Assembly: GCA_934725835.1 (NCBI GenBank)
Contig: CAKVCR010000131.1
Location: 1 to 7,902, forward strand
Direction of reading: 5' to 3'
DNA: 7,902 nucleotides
DNA from: an uncultured Odoribacter sp.
GTDB taxonomy: Bacteria > Bacteroidota > Bacteroidia > Bacteroidales > Marinifilaceae
How positions within the stretch are numbered: the first letter of the stretch is position 1; each line of letters opens with the position of its first letter. Made by a program: the position numbers and the translations under genes. The notes beneath the pieces are model-generated. The model was given only the letters and a program-made list of their open reading frames with translations, did not search any database and had not been told where the DNA came from. This document shows, piece by piece, positions 6,838 through 7,902 of this stretch.

Positions 6838-7902
6838 ATGCGAATAATTGTTATGTTGTTTGTTTTGAGCATGGTCACTTTTACTTGTAATGCTCAACAG
6901 ATAAAAAATAGAGTTAGTGATACCATTCATTATGAATATCTTTATGGTAAGATAATTATTCCTATAACGGTGAATGGCATTACGGTGAAATATATTGTAG
7001 ATACAGGTGGACAAACGGGGACGATGAGGAAAGAGGCAGTACAGATGAAAGCAATGAGTGGAGGGACATCGCGTAGCGTTTCTGATTTTAATGGAATGGC
7101 TTTAGCTTATGAAGAGGCTGTTTTATCAAATGTACAGTTGAGTAAAAACTACAGGTTGTCGCAAATGAAGAGTGTCATATTTCCGCAATTGGGATTTTTT
7201 GAAGAGTTGGGTGTTGCTGGAATTTTAGGTAGTGATGCTTTCAGTCAGACAGTAGTAACTTTTGATTCTCGAGAGCAATTGATGATTATCGATTATCCTT
7301 ACCGTCCTTTGGGGCTAAAGCTTTCGGATGGAGTGGAAATGTTTGCAGGAACAACTAATCATCCTATTGTCGAAGTGGGTTTGGGGTGTAGAAAAGAAAA
7401 AATGTTATTTGATACAGGAGCTCATGGTTTGCTGATGCTTTCAGTCGATGATTATGAAGATTTAAAGCATGGGGATTATATTCAAATTATGGATACTGGT
7501 GTCGGTATTGCTGGAGTGGGGATTGGTGGTTTTGACAGGAATAATACGATGATAATGGACAAAATAATGGTTAATTCGTTGAATTTTGTCGGGAAGACAT
7601 TCAAGAATATAGAAACGGTAACTAATAAGGGAGGAATATCCATAATAGGAGTTGATATTTTGAAATATGGCAAAGTCATAGTTGATTATGCCCGTAATCG
7701 TTTTTATTTCCTGCCTTTCGAGAGTTGCGAAGATGATTTAGCTAGAACGTTAAAAACGTGGAATGTTGATATTTTACCCGTGGATGGACACTTTGAGGTA
7801 ACAACAGTATGGGAATCGATGAAAGAACAAGTGGCTTTGGGAGACTGGGTTGTAAAAATTGCAGGAAAGGATTTAAATGGTATGAAACAGAGTCAATTGG
7901 AG
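6838..7902 (+). CDS. Exported retropepsin-like aspartyl protease with PDZ domain (3' partial)
   Basis: The frame opens at ATG 6838 and runs off the right edge after 355 codons without a stop. The first 20 residues form a signal peptide ending TCNA/QQ; TFTC is not a convincing lipobox, so a soluble or surface-exposed exported protein is likely. Two retropepsin-type lobes follow: lobe 1 with IPITVNG, VDTGGQTG (Asp55) and GILGSDAF (128-135); lobe 2 with HPIVEVGLG, FDTGAHG (Asp192) and IIGVDIL. Both catalytic DTG motifs are intact, so a single chain could form the two-Asp active site. From about residue 310 a PDZ-like domain begins (VALGDWVVKIAGKDL), cut by the window end; this lobe-lobe-PDZ order is common in Bacteroidetes aspartyl proteases. 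It starts 149 bp after the S8-like gene on the same strand, so it may be the last operon member or a separate unit. It would cleave peptides or proteins outside the cytoplasm. Confidence 0.93.
   Translation, partial: MRIIVMLFVLSMVTFTCNAQQIKNRVSDTIHYEYLYGKIIIPITVNGITVKYIVDTGGQTGTMRKEAVQMKAMSGGTSRSVSDFNGMALAYEEAVLSNVQLSKNYRLSQMKSVIFPQLGFFEELGVAGILGSDAFSQTVVTFDSREQLMIIDYPYRPLGLKLSDGVEMFAGTTNHPIVEVGLGCRKEKMLFDTGAHGLLMLSVDDYEDLKHGDYIQIMDTGVGIAGVGIGGFDRNNTMIMDKIMVNSLNFVGKTFKNIETVTNKGGISIIGVDILKYGKVIVDYARNRFYFLPFESCEDDLARTLKTWNVDILPVDGHFEVTTVWESMKEQVALGDWVVKIAGKDLNGMKQSQLE

Noticed and set aside
1..7902. CRISPR arrays, tRNA or rRNA genes, insertion sequences, phage genes
   Set aside because: I saw no regularly spaced repeats, RNA gene signatures, transposase-like frames or terminal inverted repeats in the window.

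Overview
The window is an all-plus-strand, tightly packed gene block from a member of the Bacteroidota, most likely Bacteroidales. The main evidence is the adjacent SusC/RagA-type TonB-dependent receptor and SusD/RagB lipoprotein, the Bacteroidetes-style lipoprotein signals, the AT-rich leaders without strong Shine-Dalgarno sequences, and several Bacteroidetes-specific families. A genus cannot be read from the sequence. The absence of sugar-acting enzymes and the peptidase-like neighbours would fit a peptide-using gut lineage such as Odoribacteraceae, but that is inference.

Layout: 1-1492 is the C-terminal half of a SusC/RagA outer-membrane receptor, cut by the left edge. 1513-3009 is its SusD/RagB lipoprotein partner. 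2999-3928 is a lipoprotein with the architecture of the Bacteroidetes 'putative zinc-binding metallopeptidase' (Mx1-like) family but without the HExxH zinc motif. 3925-4947 is an exported TlpA/ResA-type thioredoxin with an intact WCGPC site behind a DUF4369-like N-terminal domain. 4985-6688 is an exported subtilisin-fold (S8) protein in which all three catalytic residues and the oxyanion Asn are substituted. After a 149-bp gap with inverted repeats, 6838-7902 is an exported retropepsin-like aspartyl protease with two intact DTG motifs and a PDZ domain, cut by the right edge.

The first five genes are separated by at most 37 bp or overlap, so they probably form one operon. Reading them together: a SusCD pair would bind and import an oligomer (peptide, by analogy with RagAB), two exported protease-fold proteins that have apparently lost catalysis would bind rather than cut, and a periplasmic thioredoxin could maintain cysteines in these unusually Cys-containing partners. 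The aspartyl protease is the only protease-like product here that still looks active. The most noteworthy point is the pairing of two unrelated, full-length pseudoproteases (a metallopeptidase fold and a subtilisin fold) within one SusCD operon.
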